From: an uncultured Flavobacteriales bacterium
Lineage (GTDB): Bacteria; Bacteroidota; Bacteroidia; Flavobacteriales; BACL11
Direction of reading: 5' to 3'
DNA length: 64,000 nucleotides
NCBI GenBank assembly: GCA_950069165.1
Contig: CATMIT010000001.1
Span: 1-64,000 of the forward strand
Positions 43,519 through 52,223 of the stretch are shown here, one piece after another. A program made the position numbers and the translations under genes. The notes beneath the pieces were generated by a model. It saw only the letters and a list, made by a program, of their open reading frames with translations. It was not told the DNA's origin and made no database searches. Numbering within the stretch: position 1 is the first letter of the stretch; each line of letters starts with the position of its first letter.

Positions 43519-45219
43519 TTATAGCTTGTTTTTCAACTTAGCGATTGCCTGTTCAATCACATCATCTTCAATTTTAGTAAACAGAAGTGTTGCTTTATTT
43601 ATTTTATGATTGTCAGTAATAGTTTTTCCTCCGGCATCCTCCCATCCCACATTGTTTAATGCAAGCATCTCCTTTAATTTTTTGCAAGTAAAAGGCATGA
43701 AAGGCTCAGATAAAATAGCTAAGGAAGCAGCAATTTGCATAGCAATATTCATAATTGTTTCTGTTCTTCTTTCATCTGTTTTTTTCAATTTCCAGGGCTC
43801 AGTATCTGCTAAATATTTATTTCCTAACCTTGCTAAATTCATGAATTCTGCCAATGCTTCTCTGAATCGGAACTTTTTGATTGAGGCTCCAATTTTCTCT
43901 GGGAATTCTTTTAGCTTTTTTAAAACTTCATTGTCGTAATCTTCCAAAGAATTTTGGGGAGGCACTTTTCCTTCCCAATATTTATTGGTTAATACCACCA
44001 CACGATTGATAAAGTTTCCAAAGATGGCAACCAATTCATTGTTGTTTCTGGCTTGGAAATCGTTCCATGTAAAATCTGTATCCTTACTTTCAGGTGCAGT
44101 AGCACAAAGTACATATCTAAGTGCATCTTCTTGTCCATTGAAATCTTCTAAATATTCGTGCAACCAAATGGCCCACTTTCTTGAGGTAGATAATTTTTCA
44201 CCTTCCAAATTCAAGAATTCGTTGGCTGGTACATTAGTTGGGAGTATATATTCCCCGTGTGCTTTTAAAATAATTGGAAAAATAATGCAATGGAAAACAA
44301 TATTGTCCTTACCAATAAAATGCACTAATTCTGTATTTTCATCTTTCCAATAATCTTCCCAATTTTTACAATTAACCTTTGCCCATTGTTTTGTTGCTGA
44401 AATGTAACCGATAGGAGCATCCAGCCATACATAAAGTACTTTTCCATCAGCTCCTTCAATAGGAACTTTTACTCCCCATTCCAAATCACGAGTCATTGCT
44501 CTTGCTTTCAGTCCGCCATCAATCCATGATTTGCATTGTCCTAAAACTTGACTCCTCCATGCTTTTGCATCATGATGATTTTCTCCTTCTAACATTCCGT
44601 CTTCAATCCAAGGTTTTAGCCAATTTTCATGGTTCTGCATTGGTAAATACCAATGGGTAGTTTCTTTTTTAATAGGCGTATTTCCACTCAATGTTGATTT
44701 TGGGTTTATTAATTCATTTGGGCTTAGGGCCGAACCACATTTTTCACATTGATCGCCATACGCTCCTTCCGCATTACATTTTGGACATTGCCCAGAAATA
44801 TATCTGTCAGCTAAAAACTGATTACTCTCCTTATCATAAAATTGCTCGGCTGTTTTTTTAGTAAATACCCCTTTCTGTTCCAAAGTTTTGAAAAATTCCT
44901 GTGCAGTTTCATGGTGTAATTTGTCGGATGTTCTATGGTAAATACTAAAATCAATTCCAAAATCTGCAAATACTTTTTTGTTAATGTTGTGGTATTTGTC
45001 AACTATTTCTTGTGGCAATACCCCCTCTTTTTTTGCTTGTAAAGTAATGGCTGCACCATGCTCATCCGAGCCACAAACAAAGACAACATCATGCCCTTTT
45101 CCTCTTAAATACCTTACATAAATATCTGCAGGCAAATAGGCGCCCGCAATGTGTCCAATATGTAAAGGTCCGTTGGCGTAAGGCAGTGCTGATGTAACTG
45201 TATATCTTTTTGTGCTCAT
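43519..45219 (-). CDS. metG: Methionine-tRNA ligase, without C-terminal tRNA-binding domain
   Basis: Class I aminoacyl-tRNA synthetase. The HIGH motif appears as GPLHIGHIAG, the zinc knuckle as CPKCNAEGAYGDQCEKCG, and the KMSKS loop as GEKLSTSRKWAIW, the variant normal in Bacteroidota. The anticodon-binding helical domain runs to the end. At 566 residues it stops after the anticodon domain, whereas most Bacteroidota MetG proteins I know have ~680 residues with an EMAPII/Trbp111-type domain. The stop at 43519 is clean and no remnant of that domain follows. An exact -7 element lies 25 bases upstream. Confidence 0.97.
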   Translation of the reverse strand: MSTKRYTVTSALPYANGPLHIGHIAGAYLPADIYVRYLRGKGHDVVFVCGSDEHGAAITLQAKKEGVLPQEIVDKYHNINKKVFADFGIDFSIYHRTSDKLHHETAQEFFKTLEQKGVFTKKTAEQFYDKESNQFLADRYISGQCPKCNAEGAYGDQCEKCGSALSPNELINPKSTLSGNTPIKKETTHWYLPMQNHENWLKPWIEDGMLEGENHHDAKAWRSQVLGQCKSWIDGGLKARAMTRDLEWGVKVPIEGADGKVLYVWLDAPIGYISATKQWAKVNCKNWEDYWKDENTELVHFIGKDNIVFHCIIFPIILKAHGEYILPTNVPANEFLNLEGEKLSTSRKWAIWLHEYLEDFNGQEDALRYVLCATAPESKDTDFTWNDFQARNNNELVAIFGNFINRVVVLTNKYWEGKVPPQNSLEDYDNEVLKKLKEFPEKIGASIKKFRFREALAEFMNLARLGNKYLADTEPWKLKKTDERRTETIMNIAMQIAASLAILSEPFMPFTCKKLKEMLALNNVGWEDAGGKTITDNHKINKATLLFTKIEDDVIEQAIAKLKNKL

Positions 45220-45244
45220 TTCTATCAGAAAAAAATTATTTTCG

Positions 45245-45252
45245 CAAATATA
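45245..45252 (-). promoter_or_regulatory. -7 promoter element of metG
   Basis: The minus strand reads TATATTTG, an exact TAnnTTTG match, 25 bases before the ATG at 45219. Confidence 0.55.
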
Positions 45253-45324
45253 AGTTTTAGTTATTAGAAAATAGATGTGAGATGTGAGATATTAAACTAA
45301 GCAACAAACGAATCAACATTATAA

Positions 45325-46230
45325 ATGATTATTCCGAAAAAATTAACAAAAGGAGATAAAATTGGAATTATTTCTACTGCTCGAAAAATTTCTTTGGAAG
45401 AGTTAAAACCAGCTATTCATATTTTGGAAAGTTGGAGTTTGGAAGTGGTTTTAGGAACCAATTTATTAGAAGCGGACAATCAGTTTTCAGGGACTGTTCA
45501 TCAAAGAACTGCTGATTTTCAAAGTATGATTGATGACAAATCAATAAGAGCCATTTTGTGCGCAAGAGGCGGCTATGGAAGTATTCAGATTATTGACAAT
45601 ATTGATTTTTCTTCTTTGAAAAAAAATCCGAAATGGATTGTGGGTTATAGTGATGTTACGGTTTTACATTCGCATTTAAATACTTTAGGAATTGCAAGTA
45701 TGCATGCTACTATGCCAATAAATTTTTCTACCAACACAGATAAAGCAATTCAAAGTTTGAGAAAATCTCTTTTTGGATTAGAAAATAATATAAAATGCAA
45801 AACGCATCCCTTTAATAAATTAGGAAGTGTTGAAGCAGAAATAGTTGGAGGGAATTTGTCTATTTTGTATTCTTTGTTGGGCTCAAAATCGGATATTGAT
45901 ACAAATAAAAAAATACTTTTTATTGAAGATTTGGATGAGTATTTATATCACATTGACAGAATGATAATCAGCCTAAAACGAAATGGGAAGTTTGATAATC
46001 TGAAAGGATTAATAATTGGAGGTATGAGTGAGATGAACGATAATGATATTCCTTTCGGGAAAACATCTGTGCAGATTATTTTAGAACATCTTGAAAGTTT
46101 TGAATTCCCTATTTGTTTTGCTTTCCCAGCTGGGCATATGGATGATAATAATGCCATTGTATTCGGCATAAACTCTCGCCTTATTATTACAGAAAAAAAA
46201 GTAATATTAAGTTCCAAAATTCAAGCATAA
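45325..46230 (+). CDS. LD-carboxypeptidase (peptidase S66)
   Basis: Peptidase family S66 enzyme that trims the terminal D-Ala from murein tetrapeptides during peptidoglycan recycling. The nucleophile Ser is in VGYSDVTVLH, preceded by the RGGYGS motif (LCARGGYGSIQIID). The Glu and His of the triad fit EDLDEYLYHIDRM and FPAGHMDDNN. No signal peptide is present, which agrees with a cytoplasmic LdcA. The 301-residue length is usual. It precedes lepA by 31 bases. Confidence 0.93.
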   Translation: MIIPKKLTKGDKIGIISTARKISLEELKPAIHILESWSLEVVLGTNLLEADNQFSGTVHQRTADFQSMIDDKSIRAILCARGGYGSIQIIDNIDFSSLKKNPKWIVGYSDVTVLHSHLNTLGIASMHATMPINFSTNTDKAIQSLRKSLFGLENNIKCKTHPFNKLGSVEAEIVGGNLSILYSLLGSKSDIDTNKKILFIEDLDEYLYHIDRMIISLKRNGKFDNLKGLIIGGMSEMNDNDIPFGKTSVQIILEHLESFEFPICFAFPAGHMDDNNAIVFGINSRLIITEKKVILSSKIQA

Positions 46231-46247
46231 TCTAAAACAAAAAAATG

Positions 46248-46255
46248 TATTTTCG
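46248..46255 (+). promoter_or_regulatory. Probable -7 promoter element of lepA
   Basis: TATTTTCG matches TAnnTTTG with one mismatch and ends six bases before the lepA ATG, so the message would be nearly leaderless. Confidence 0.35.
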
Positions 46256-46261
46256 CCCCTC

Positions 46262-48052
46262 ATGAAAAAGATTAGAAATTTTTGCATCATTGCTCATATC
46301 GATCATGGGAAAAGCACCCTTGCTGATAGGTTATTAGAATTTACTGGTACGGTTTCCAAAAGAGATGCACAAGAGCAATTCTTAGACAATATGGATTTGG
46401 AGCGTGAAAGAGGAATTACAATAAAGAGCCATGCCATTCAAATGAAATACAAATTTGAAAATGAAGAATACACGCTTAATTTGATTGACACTCCTGGTCA
46501 TGTCGATTTTTCTTATGAAGTATCTCGATCTATTGCGGCTTGTGAAGGCGCTTTGCTTATAGTGGATGCTGCACAAGGAATTCAGGCACAAACTATTTCC
46601 AATTTGTATTTGGCTTTGGAAAATGATTTGGAAATTATCCCTGTTATTAATAAAGTGGATTTACCCTCAGCAGAACCGGAAATAGTTGCGGATCAAATTA
46701 TAGATTTAATTGGCTGTGAAGAAGATAAAATAATTTCTGCAAGTGCAAAAACAGGAATTGGGATTGAAAATATTTTAAAGGCAATTATTGAAAGAGTTCC
46801 TCCGCCAAATGGCGATATAAACAAACCCCTTCAAGCAATGATTTTTGATTCAGTTTACAATCCTTTTAGAGGGATTGAGGCCTATTTCAAAATACTAAAT
46901 GGAGAGATAAAGAAAGGGGGGAAAGTTAAGTTCATTGCCACTGGAAAAGAGTATTTTGCAGATGAAATTGGCGTATTAAAACTAAAACAAGAACCAAAAA
47001 AGAAGATGAGTGCCGGGGAGGTTGGCTATATTATTTCAGGGATTAAAGAGGCAAAGGAAGTAAAAGTTGGGGATACCATTACTACTGTTGAAAACCCTGC
47101 TACTGATGCCATACAGGGTTTTGAGGATGTAAAACCAATGGTTTTTGCAGGTATTTATCCAGTGGATACGGACGACTATGAAGAATTGAGAAATTCCATG
47201 GAAAAACTCCAACTAAATGATGCATCCCTCACCTACGAGCCCGAATCCTCCACTGCCTTAGGCTTTGGTTTTAGGTGCGGATTTTTGGGGATGTTGCACA
47301 TGGAAATTATACAGGAAAGATTGGAGAGAGAATTTGATATGACTGTAATTACAACTGTGCCAAATGTGTCTTATTTTGCCTATACCACAAAAGGCGAGAA
47401 ATTGGCTATTCATAATCCTTCTGATTTACCGGATGGCAGTATTTTGGATTATGTGGAAGAGCCATACATTAGGGCTCAAATTATTACAAAATCTGATTTT
47501 GTGGGAACGATAATGACGCTTTGCATTGAAAGAAGAGGGGAACTAAAAAACCAGGTTTATTTAACAACCGATAGGGTAGAGCTTTCTTTTGAAATGCCGC
47601 TTGGCGAAATTGTTTTTGATTTTTATGACAAACTCAAAACCGTTTCAAGGGGTTATGCTTCTTTCGATTATCAACCCCTTGATTATAGGCGTTCTAATTT
47701 GGCAAAGCTCGATATCCTGTTAAATGGTGACCAAGTAGATGCGCTATCGGCACTTATACATAGAGACCATGCTTATGATTTCGGGAAAAAGATATGTGTG
47801 AAATTACGTGAACTTATCCCTAGGCAACAATTTGACATTGCTATTCAGTCGGCAATTGGATCAAAAATTATCTCGCGTGAAACGGTAAAAGCCCTACGAA
47901 AAGATGTAACGGCAAAATGTTATGGAGGTGATATTACTCGGAAAAGGAAATTGTTGGAAAAACAAAAGAAGGGGAAAAAACGAATGAGGAAAGTGGGAAA
48001 TGTTGAAATTCCACAGAATGCTTTTATGGCAGTACTAAAATTGGATGGTTAA
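46262..48052 (+). CDS. lepA: Elongation factor 4 (LepA)
   Basis: Ribosome-associated GTPase that acts on stalled or misplaced tRNAs and in ribosome assembly. It shows the G1 motif AHIDHGKSTLADRLLEFT, the switch ERERGITIKSHAI, G3 DTPGHVDFSYEV and G4 NKVDLP. The unique C-terminal domain is present (KCYGGDITRKRKLLEKQKKG, then GNVEIPQNAFMAVLKLD). At 596 residues it is full-length. It begins a plus-strand run with yebC and purD, with gaps of 26 and 11 bases. Confidence 0.98.
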   Translation: MKKIRNFCIIAHIDHGKSTLADRLLEFTGTVSKRDAQEQFLDNMDLERERGITIKSHAIQMKYKFENEEYTLNLIDTPGHVDFSYEVSRSIAACEGALLIVDAAQGIQAQTISNLYLALENDLEIIPVINKVDLPSAEPEIVADQIIDLIGCEEDKIISASAKTGIGIENILKAIIERVPPPNGDINKPLQAMIFDSVYNPFRGIEAYFKILNGEIKKGGKVKFIATGKEYFADEIGVLKLKQEPKKKMSAGEVGYIISGIKEAKEVKVGDTITTVENPATDAIQGFEDVKPMVFAGIYPVDTDDYEELRNSMEKLQLNDASLTYEPESSTALGFGFRCGFLGMLHMEIIQERLEREFDMTVITTVPNVSYFAYTTKGEKLAIHNPSDLPDGSILDYVEEPYIRAQIITKSDFVGTIMTLCIERRGELKNQVYLTTDRVELSFEMPLGEIVFDFYDKLKTVSRGYASFDYQPLDYRRSNLAKLDILLNGDQVDALSALIHRDHAYDFGKKICVKLRELIPRQQFDIAIQSAIGSKIISRETVKALRKDVTAKCYGGDITRKRKLLEKQKKGKKRMRKVGNVEIPQNAFMAVLKLDG

Positions 48053-48078
48053 ATTATTATTTTTGAAAAACTTTAAAT

Positions 48079-48834
48079 ATGTCAGGACATAGTAAGTGGG
48101 CAAACATAAAACACAGAAAAGGGGCACAAGATGCCAAGCGTTCCAAAATTTTTACTCGAATAATTAAAGAATTAACGGTAGCCGTAAAAGCAGGCGGCTC
48201 TGAACAAGAAACAAATCCAAGATTACGTACAGCAATGCAAAATGCCAAAGGGACAAATATGCCAAAAGACACCATTGAAAGAACGATAAAAAAGGCAAGT
48301 GGTGTGGATGGAACATCATATGAGGAGGTCACTTTTGAAGGATACGCTTCTAATGGAATAGCGGTTTTTGTAGAATGCACTACCGATAATAACAACAGAA
48401 CGGTTGCAAATATCAGGGCAATATTTAGTAAATATGGTGGCCATTTGGGGACTAATGGTTCTTTGGAATTTCTTTTTGTTAGAAAAGGAGTGTTTACCAT
48501 TGCTTTGGAAAATGTGGGCTTGGAAATGGAAGAATTTGAAATGGAATTGATTGATGCTGGTTTAGAAGAAATTGAGAAAGAAGATGATATTATTTTGGTT
48601 TATACTGACTTTGCTGACTTTAGTGCCATGCAAAAAAAATTAGAAGAATTGAGAATAGAAGTGCATTCGGCTGAATTGCAAAGAATACCAACTACTAGCA
48701 AAACACTTGATGTAGATAAATCAAAATCAGTTCTGAAAATGATTGATAAGTTTGAAGATGATGAGGATGTGCAGCATGTATTTCACAATATGGAACTTAC
48801 AAAAGGCATATTACAAGTAATGGAAAAGGAGTAA
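48079..48834 (+). CDS. yebC: YebC/TACO1 family protein
   Basis: Member of the YebC/PmpR family, recently linked to translation of proline-rich stretches and earlier annotated as a transcriptional regulator. The N-terminus MSGHSKWANIKHRKGAQDAK is the family signature, followed by NPRLRTAMQNAKGTNMPKDT and the GGHLGTNGSLEFLF core. The length of 251 residues is standard. Between lepA and purD, it is likely part of the same transcript. Confidence 0.97.
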   Translation: MSGHSKWANIKHRKGAQDAKRSKIFTRIIKELTVAVKAGGSEQETNPRLRTAMQNAKGTNMPKDTIERTIKKASGVDGTSYEEVTFEGYASNGIAVFVECTTDNNNRTVANIRAIFSKYGGHLGTNGSLEFLFVRKGVFTIALENVGLEMEEFEMELIDAGLEEIEKEDDIILVYTDFADFSAMQKKLEELRIEVHSAELQRIPTTSKTLDVDKSKSVLKMIDKFEDDEDVQHVFHNMELTKGILQVMEKE

Positions 48835-48845
48835 ATTTATATAAA

Positions 48846-50117
48846 ATGAATGTATTAATATTAGGAAGTGGAGCAAGAGAACATGCATTTGCATGGAAAA
48901 TTGCAAAAAGCAGTATGTGCAATAAATTATTTATTGCCCCAGGAAATGCTGGGACTAGTGAATTAGGGACTAATGTTGAGGTTGAGGTTAACGATTTTGA
49001 AAGGATTAAAAAATTAGCCATTGATGAAGAGATTGATATGCTAATTGTTGGTCCGGAAGATCCTCTTGTAAATGGTATTTTTGATTTCTTTAACGAGACG
49101 GAAGATTTAAAACACATTACTGTTATTGGTCCTTCAAAACAAGGGGCAAGGCTTGAGGGAAGTAAAGAATTTGCCAAAGAGTTTATGCAGAAATATAATA
49201 TTCCTACTGCAAAATATGAAGCTTTTACAAAAAATAATTTAGAGGATGGGTTTGCTTTTTTAGATACCCTAAATCCCCCTTATGTTTTAAAAGCAGATGG
49301 CTTGGCGGCAGGTAAAGGTGTGTTAATTTTAGAGGATTTGAAAGAGGCAAAAAATGAGTTGAAAGAAATGGTAGCTGATGGGAAATTTGGGGCTGCATCA
49401 TCAACTGTAGTGATTGAAGAGTTTTTAGATGGAATTGAGCTTTCCATATTTGTGCTTACAGATGGGGATTCCTACAAAATTTTACCTTCCGCAAAAGATT
49501 ATAAAAGAATTGGAGAGGGAGATGCTGGCCTAAATACAGGAGGAATGGGAGCAATATCTCCAGTGCCTTTTGCCGACAGATTTTTTATTGAAAAAGTAGA
49601 AACGGAAATCATAAAACCAACCATTCACGGCCTGAAAGAAGAAGGGATTGTGTATCACGGATTCATTTTTATTGGACTGATTGTAAACGGAAATGATGTG
49701 AAAGTAATAGAGTATAATGTGAGAATGGGCGATCCGGAAACAGAGGTGGTTATTCCAAGAATAAAATCTGATTTGCTGCATTTATTTAAAGGAATTGGAG
49801 ATGGCACTTTTAGTGAAAAAGATTTACATATTGATGAAGATACTGCCGCTACCATTATGCTTGTTTCTGGTGGTTATCCCGAAAAATATGAAAAAGGGAA
49901 AGTGATTAGTGGCTTAGATGATATTGATGGAAGTATCGTTTTTCATGCGGGGACTAAACAAGAAGAAGATGCTGTTTTAACAAATGGAGGAAGGGTTTTA
50001 GCAATTACTTCTTTTGGTATAAATATAGAAGATGCGCTTAGCAAATCGTTCGCTAATGCGGAGAAAATTAACTTTGAGAAAAAGTACTATCGAAAAGATA
50101 TTGGCTTTGATTTATGA
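48846..50117 (+). CDS. purD: Phosphoribosylamine--glycine ligase
   Basis: Second enzyme of de novo purine synthesis (GAR synthetase). The N-terminal domain starts MNVLILGSGAREHAFAWKI, the ATP-grasp domain shows PPYVLKADGLAAGKGVLI and LNTGGMGAISPVPF, and EYNVRMGDPETEVV marks the metal site. The 423-residue protein is complete. It is the last gene of the lepA-yebC-purD run and converges with the small gene at 50127. purQ follows ~1.2 kb later, beyond two membrane-protein genes. Confidence 0.97.
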   Translation: MNVLILGSGAREHAFAWKIAKSSMCNKLFIAPGNAGTSELGTNVEVEVNDFERIKKLAIDEEIDMLIVGPEDPLVNGIFDFFNETEDLKHITVIGPSKQGARLEGSKEFAKEFMQKYNIPTAKYEAFTKNNLEDGFAFLDTLNPPYVLKADGLAAGKGVLILEDLKEAKNELKEMVADGKFGAASSTVVIEEFLDGIELSIFVLTDGDSYKILPSAKDYKRIGEGDAGLNTGGMGAISPVPFADRFFIEKVETEIIKPTIHGLKEEGIVYHGFIFIGLIVNGNDVKVIEYNVRMGDPETEVVIPRIKSDLLHLFKGIGDGTFSEKDLHIDEDTAATIMLVSGGYPEKYEKGKVISGLDDIDGSIVFHAGTKQEEDAVLTNGGRVLAITSFGINIEDALSKSFANAEKINFEKKYYRKDIGFDL

Positions 50118-50126
50118 TGAGGCGTG

Positions 50127-50288
50127 CTACTGCCCATCTTTTTTATGTTTTATCATTTTTAAGGTCCATACAACCAAAAAAGTTAAGATTACAACTATAT
50201 AAAAATAATTTATCTTGTTCCCTATTGAAGGCATAAAATCAAAAATGTAACCAAAGAAATCACCAATACCATAAAAAAAATTATCCAT
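50127..50288 (-). CDS. Small membrane protein (DUF6341-like)
   Basis: A 53-residue open frame from ATG 50288 encodes MDNFFYGIGDFFGYIFDFMP, then a hydrophobic helix (YFYIVVILTFLVVWTLKMI) and a basic tail KHKKDGQ. It resembles the small single-helix DUF6341 proteins that neighbour DUF6427 genes close to purD in Flavobacteriia, and the DUF6427-like gene is the divergent neighbour here (55 bases away). The similarity is from memory of that neighbourhood and of the helix-plus-basic-tail form, not from a search. Function is unknown. Confidence 0.6.
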   Translation of the reverse strand: MDNFFYGIGDFFGYIFDFMPSIGNKINYFYIVVILTFLVVWTLKMIKHKKDGQ

Positions 50289-50342
50289 TATATAAATTTA
50301 AAATACTTTGGCAAAAATAATTAATTATTAGAACCCACCTAA

Positions 50343-51263
50343 ATGTTCCTAAAAAATATAAAAACGACAAGTCCCTTATCCATTGTTTTTTTTATTGCTT
50401 TTGCTCTGCTGTTTTGGTGTCTGCCAATTTTTACAAATAAGCTTACTGCTGTTTATGCGCACGCCTTTTTTTCGGCAATTACCATTTTTATTTTAGGGCT
50501 ATTACTGCCTCTTTTACAATCCGTTGGACTTAATAACTTGATTTATGAAAAAGATGTTATAAAGAAAAATAGTTTGGTTTTGGCTCCTGTTTTTTTATTG
50601 CTTGGCACTCCATTTATCATCCAAGCGGACTCATGGATTATTTCCTTTTTCTTACTCTTTTACCTCAATATTTTGTTTTCGGCCTACCAAAAGGATAGGC
50701 CATTTTCGCAAGTGTTTAATGCTAATTTTTTACTAGCAATAATAGCCCTTTTTTACTCAGATATTTTATTATTATTCCCTTTATTTATAGTTACTTTTCT
50801 TACCTTTCAAAATATGAGTTGGAGGAGCATGCTTATTTCTTTAATTGGACTTGCTCTCCCATTTCTTTTTTATTGGGTATATACTTTTTTATTGGACCAG
50901 ACATTTATATTTAATACGCCCACATTTAAGTTGGTTTCCCTCTCCATCCCAACAATTAACACCTTATCTTATGCAGAAATTAGTTGGTTTTCTATTGTAA
51001 TTGTTATTCTTTTATTATCATTTCTAGAATTGGTATTTTGGATGTATAAAAAAAGCATTCGTTCCAGAAAATCCTTTTTCATAATTCTTGCTTACTTTAT
51101 ATTACTACTGTTTATTAATATTGATAATTCTTATTATTTGCTTCTAACACCAATTAGTATAATAGTCGCAAACTTTTTTGTGTATTCAAAACAAAAAAGA
51201 TTAACCGAAATTTTGTTCTTTCTTTTTTTATTAGCTTCCGTTTATTATCGAATTTCGATTTAA
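50343..51263 (+). CDS. Polytopic membrane protein (DUF6427-like)
   Basis: Integral membrane protein of 306 residues with about eight to nine hydrophobic helices and short loops. Stretches such as PFSQVFNANFLLAIIALFYS and LTFQNMSWRSMLISLIGLAL fit the DUF6427 family of Flavobacteriia. No catalytic motif is visible. Its place between purD and purQ, next to a small DUF6341-like gene, recalls the family's usual setting. Function is unknown. purQ starts 37 bases after it but has its own -7 element. Confidence 0.7.
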   Translation: MFLKNIKTTSPLSIVFFIAFALLFWCLPIFTNKLTAVYAHAFFSAITIFILGLLLPLLQSVGLNNLIYEKDVIKKNSLVLAPVFLLLGTPFIIQADSWIISFFLLFYLNILFSAYQKDRPFSQVFNANFLLAIIALFYSDILLLFPLFIVTFLTFQNMSWRSMLISLIGLALPFLFYWVYTFLLDQTFIFNTPTFKLVSLSIPTINTLSYAEISWFSIVIVILLLSFLELVFWMYKKSIRSRKSFFIILAYFILLLFINIDNSYYLLLTPISIIVANFFVYSKQKRLTEILFFLFLLASVYYRISI

Positions 51264-51269
51264 ATATTT

Positions 51270-51277
51270 TACTTTTG
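51270..51277 (+). promoter_or_regulatory. -7 promoter element of purQ
   Basis: TACTTTTG is an exact TAnnTTTG match, 23 bases before the purQ ATG at 51301. Confidence 0.55.
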
Positions 51278-51300
51278 TACTAAATAAAAAAACAATAAAA

Positions 51301-51990
51301 ATGAGATTTGGAGTAGTAATTTTCCCTGGTTCTAATTGCGATATGGATATGATTTATGTGCTTGAAAACATCCTTAAACAAGAGGTTGTAAAACTTTGGC
51401 ATAAAGACACCAATCTGCAAGAATGTGACTTTATTATTTTGCCTGGTGGATTTTCATTTGGAGATTATTTGCGTTCGGGAGCTATCGCCAAATTCTCGCC
51501 CATAATGAAAGAGATTATTGGCTTTGCAAATGCCGGAGGATTCGTGATGGGCATTTGTAATGGGTTCCAAATTTTGTGCGAAACAGGGCTTTTGCCTGGG
51601 GCACTTTTACACAATACAGATCATAAATTTATTTGTAAAAATATTTATCTGAAAACCATATCCGATAATAGTATTCTAACCAATATGATAGGTGATAAAT
51701 CACTAAAAATACCGATTGCACATGGTGAAGGGCGATATTTTGCAGAGGCAAAAACAATAGCAGAATTAGAAACTAACGACCAAATTCTTTTCAAATATTG
51801 TAATGAAAAAGGCGAGATAACTGAGGATTCAAATCCTAATGGTTCAATAAAAAATATTGCGGGTGTTTGCAATAAAGATCGCAATGTTTTTGGCATGATG
51901 CCACATCCCGAACGAGCTGCTGACATTGAACTTAAAAGCACAAATGGAAGAAAATTGTTTGAAAGTATTTTGTCAAAAACTCTTGCTTAA
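51301..51990 (+). CDS. purQ: Phosphoribosylformylglycinamidine synthase, glutaminase subunit
   Basis: Class I glutamine amidotransferase that supplies ammonia to FGAM synthase in purine synthesis. It starts MRFGVVIFPGSNCDMDM, has the oxyanion strand ILPGGFSFGDYLRSGAIA and the nucleophile Cys in GGFVMGICNGFQIL, and ends with His-Glu in MMPHPERAAD. At 229 residues it is a stand-alone PurQ, so the organism should carry a separate small PurL and PurS rather than the fused ~1200-residue PurL common in Bacteroidota. Those genes are not in the window. Confidence 0.97.
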   Translation: MRFGVVIFPGSNCDMDMIYVLENILKQEVVKLWHKDTNLQECDFIILPGGFSFGDYLRSGAIAKFSPIMKEIIGFANAGGFVMGICNGFQILCETGLLPGALLHNTDHKFICKNIYLKTISDNSILTNMIGDKSLKIPIAHGEGRYFAEAKTIAELETNDQILFKYCNEKGEITEDSNPNGSIKNIAGVCNKDRNVFGMMPHPERAADIELKSTNGRKLFESILSKTLA

Positions 51991-52223
51991 ATAAATTTAT
52001 TTTATTACAATCTGATTCTCTTTTTTTGCCTTCTAAAACCCCTAAAATATTTCTGCTTTTTTTGACCAAAGTGAACTCATTTCAAAATCAACCGAAATTT
52101 AGTATGGTTGAAAAAATTGTTAAAAAACAATTTCACTTGCTATAAATACATCCCTATTCTTTCTTAAAATTGTAACAACTAATTTATAGTACAAATACAC
52201 ACCATTTAATAAGAGAAAGTAAA

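Noticed and set aside
48057..48500. Minus-strand open frame opposite yebC
   Set aside because: It is a shadow of the well-conserved yebC coding frame and has no homology of its own.
51991..52223. Cobalamin riboswitch or NrdR box upstream of nrdJ
   Set aside because: The region is AT-rich without the conserved B12-box bases or a recognisable NrdR palindrome.
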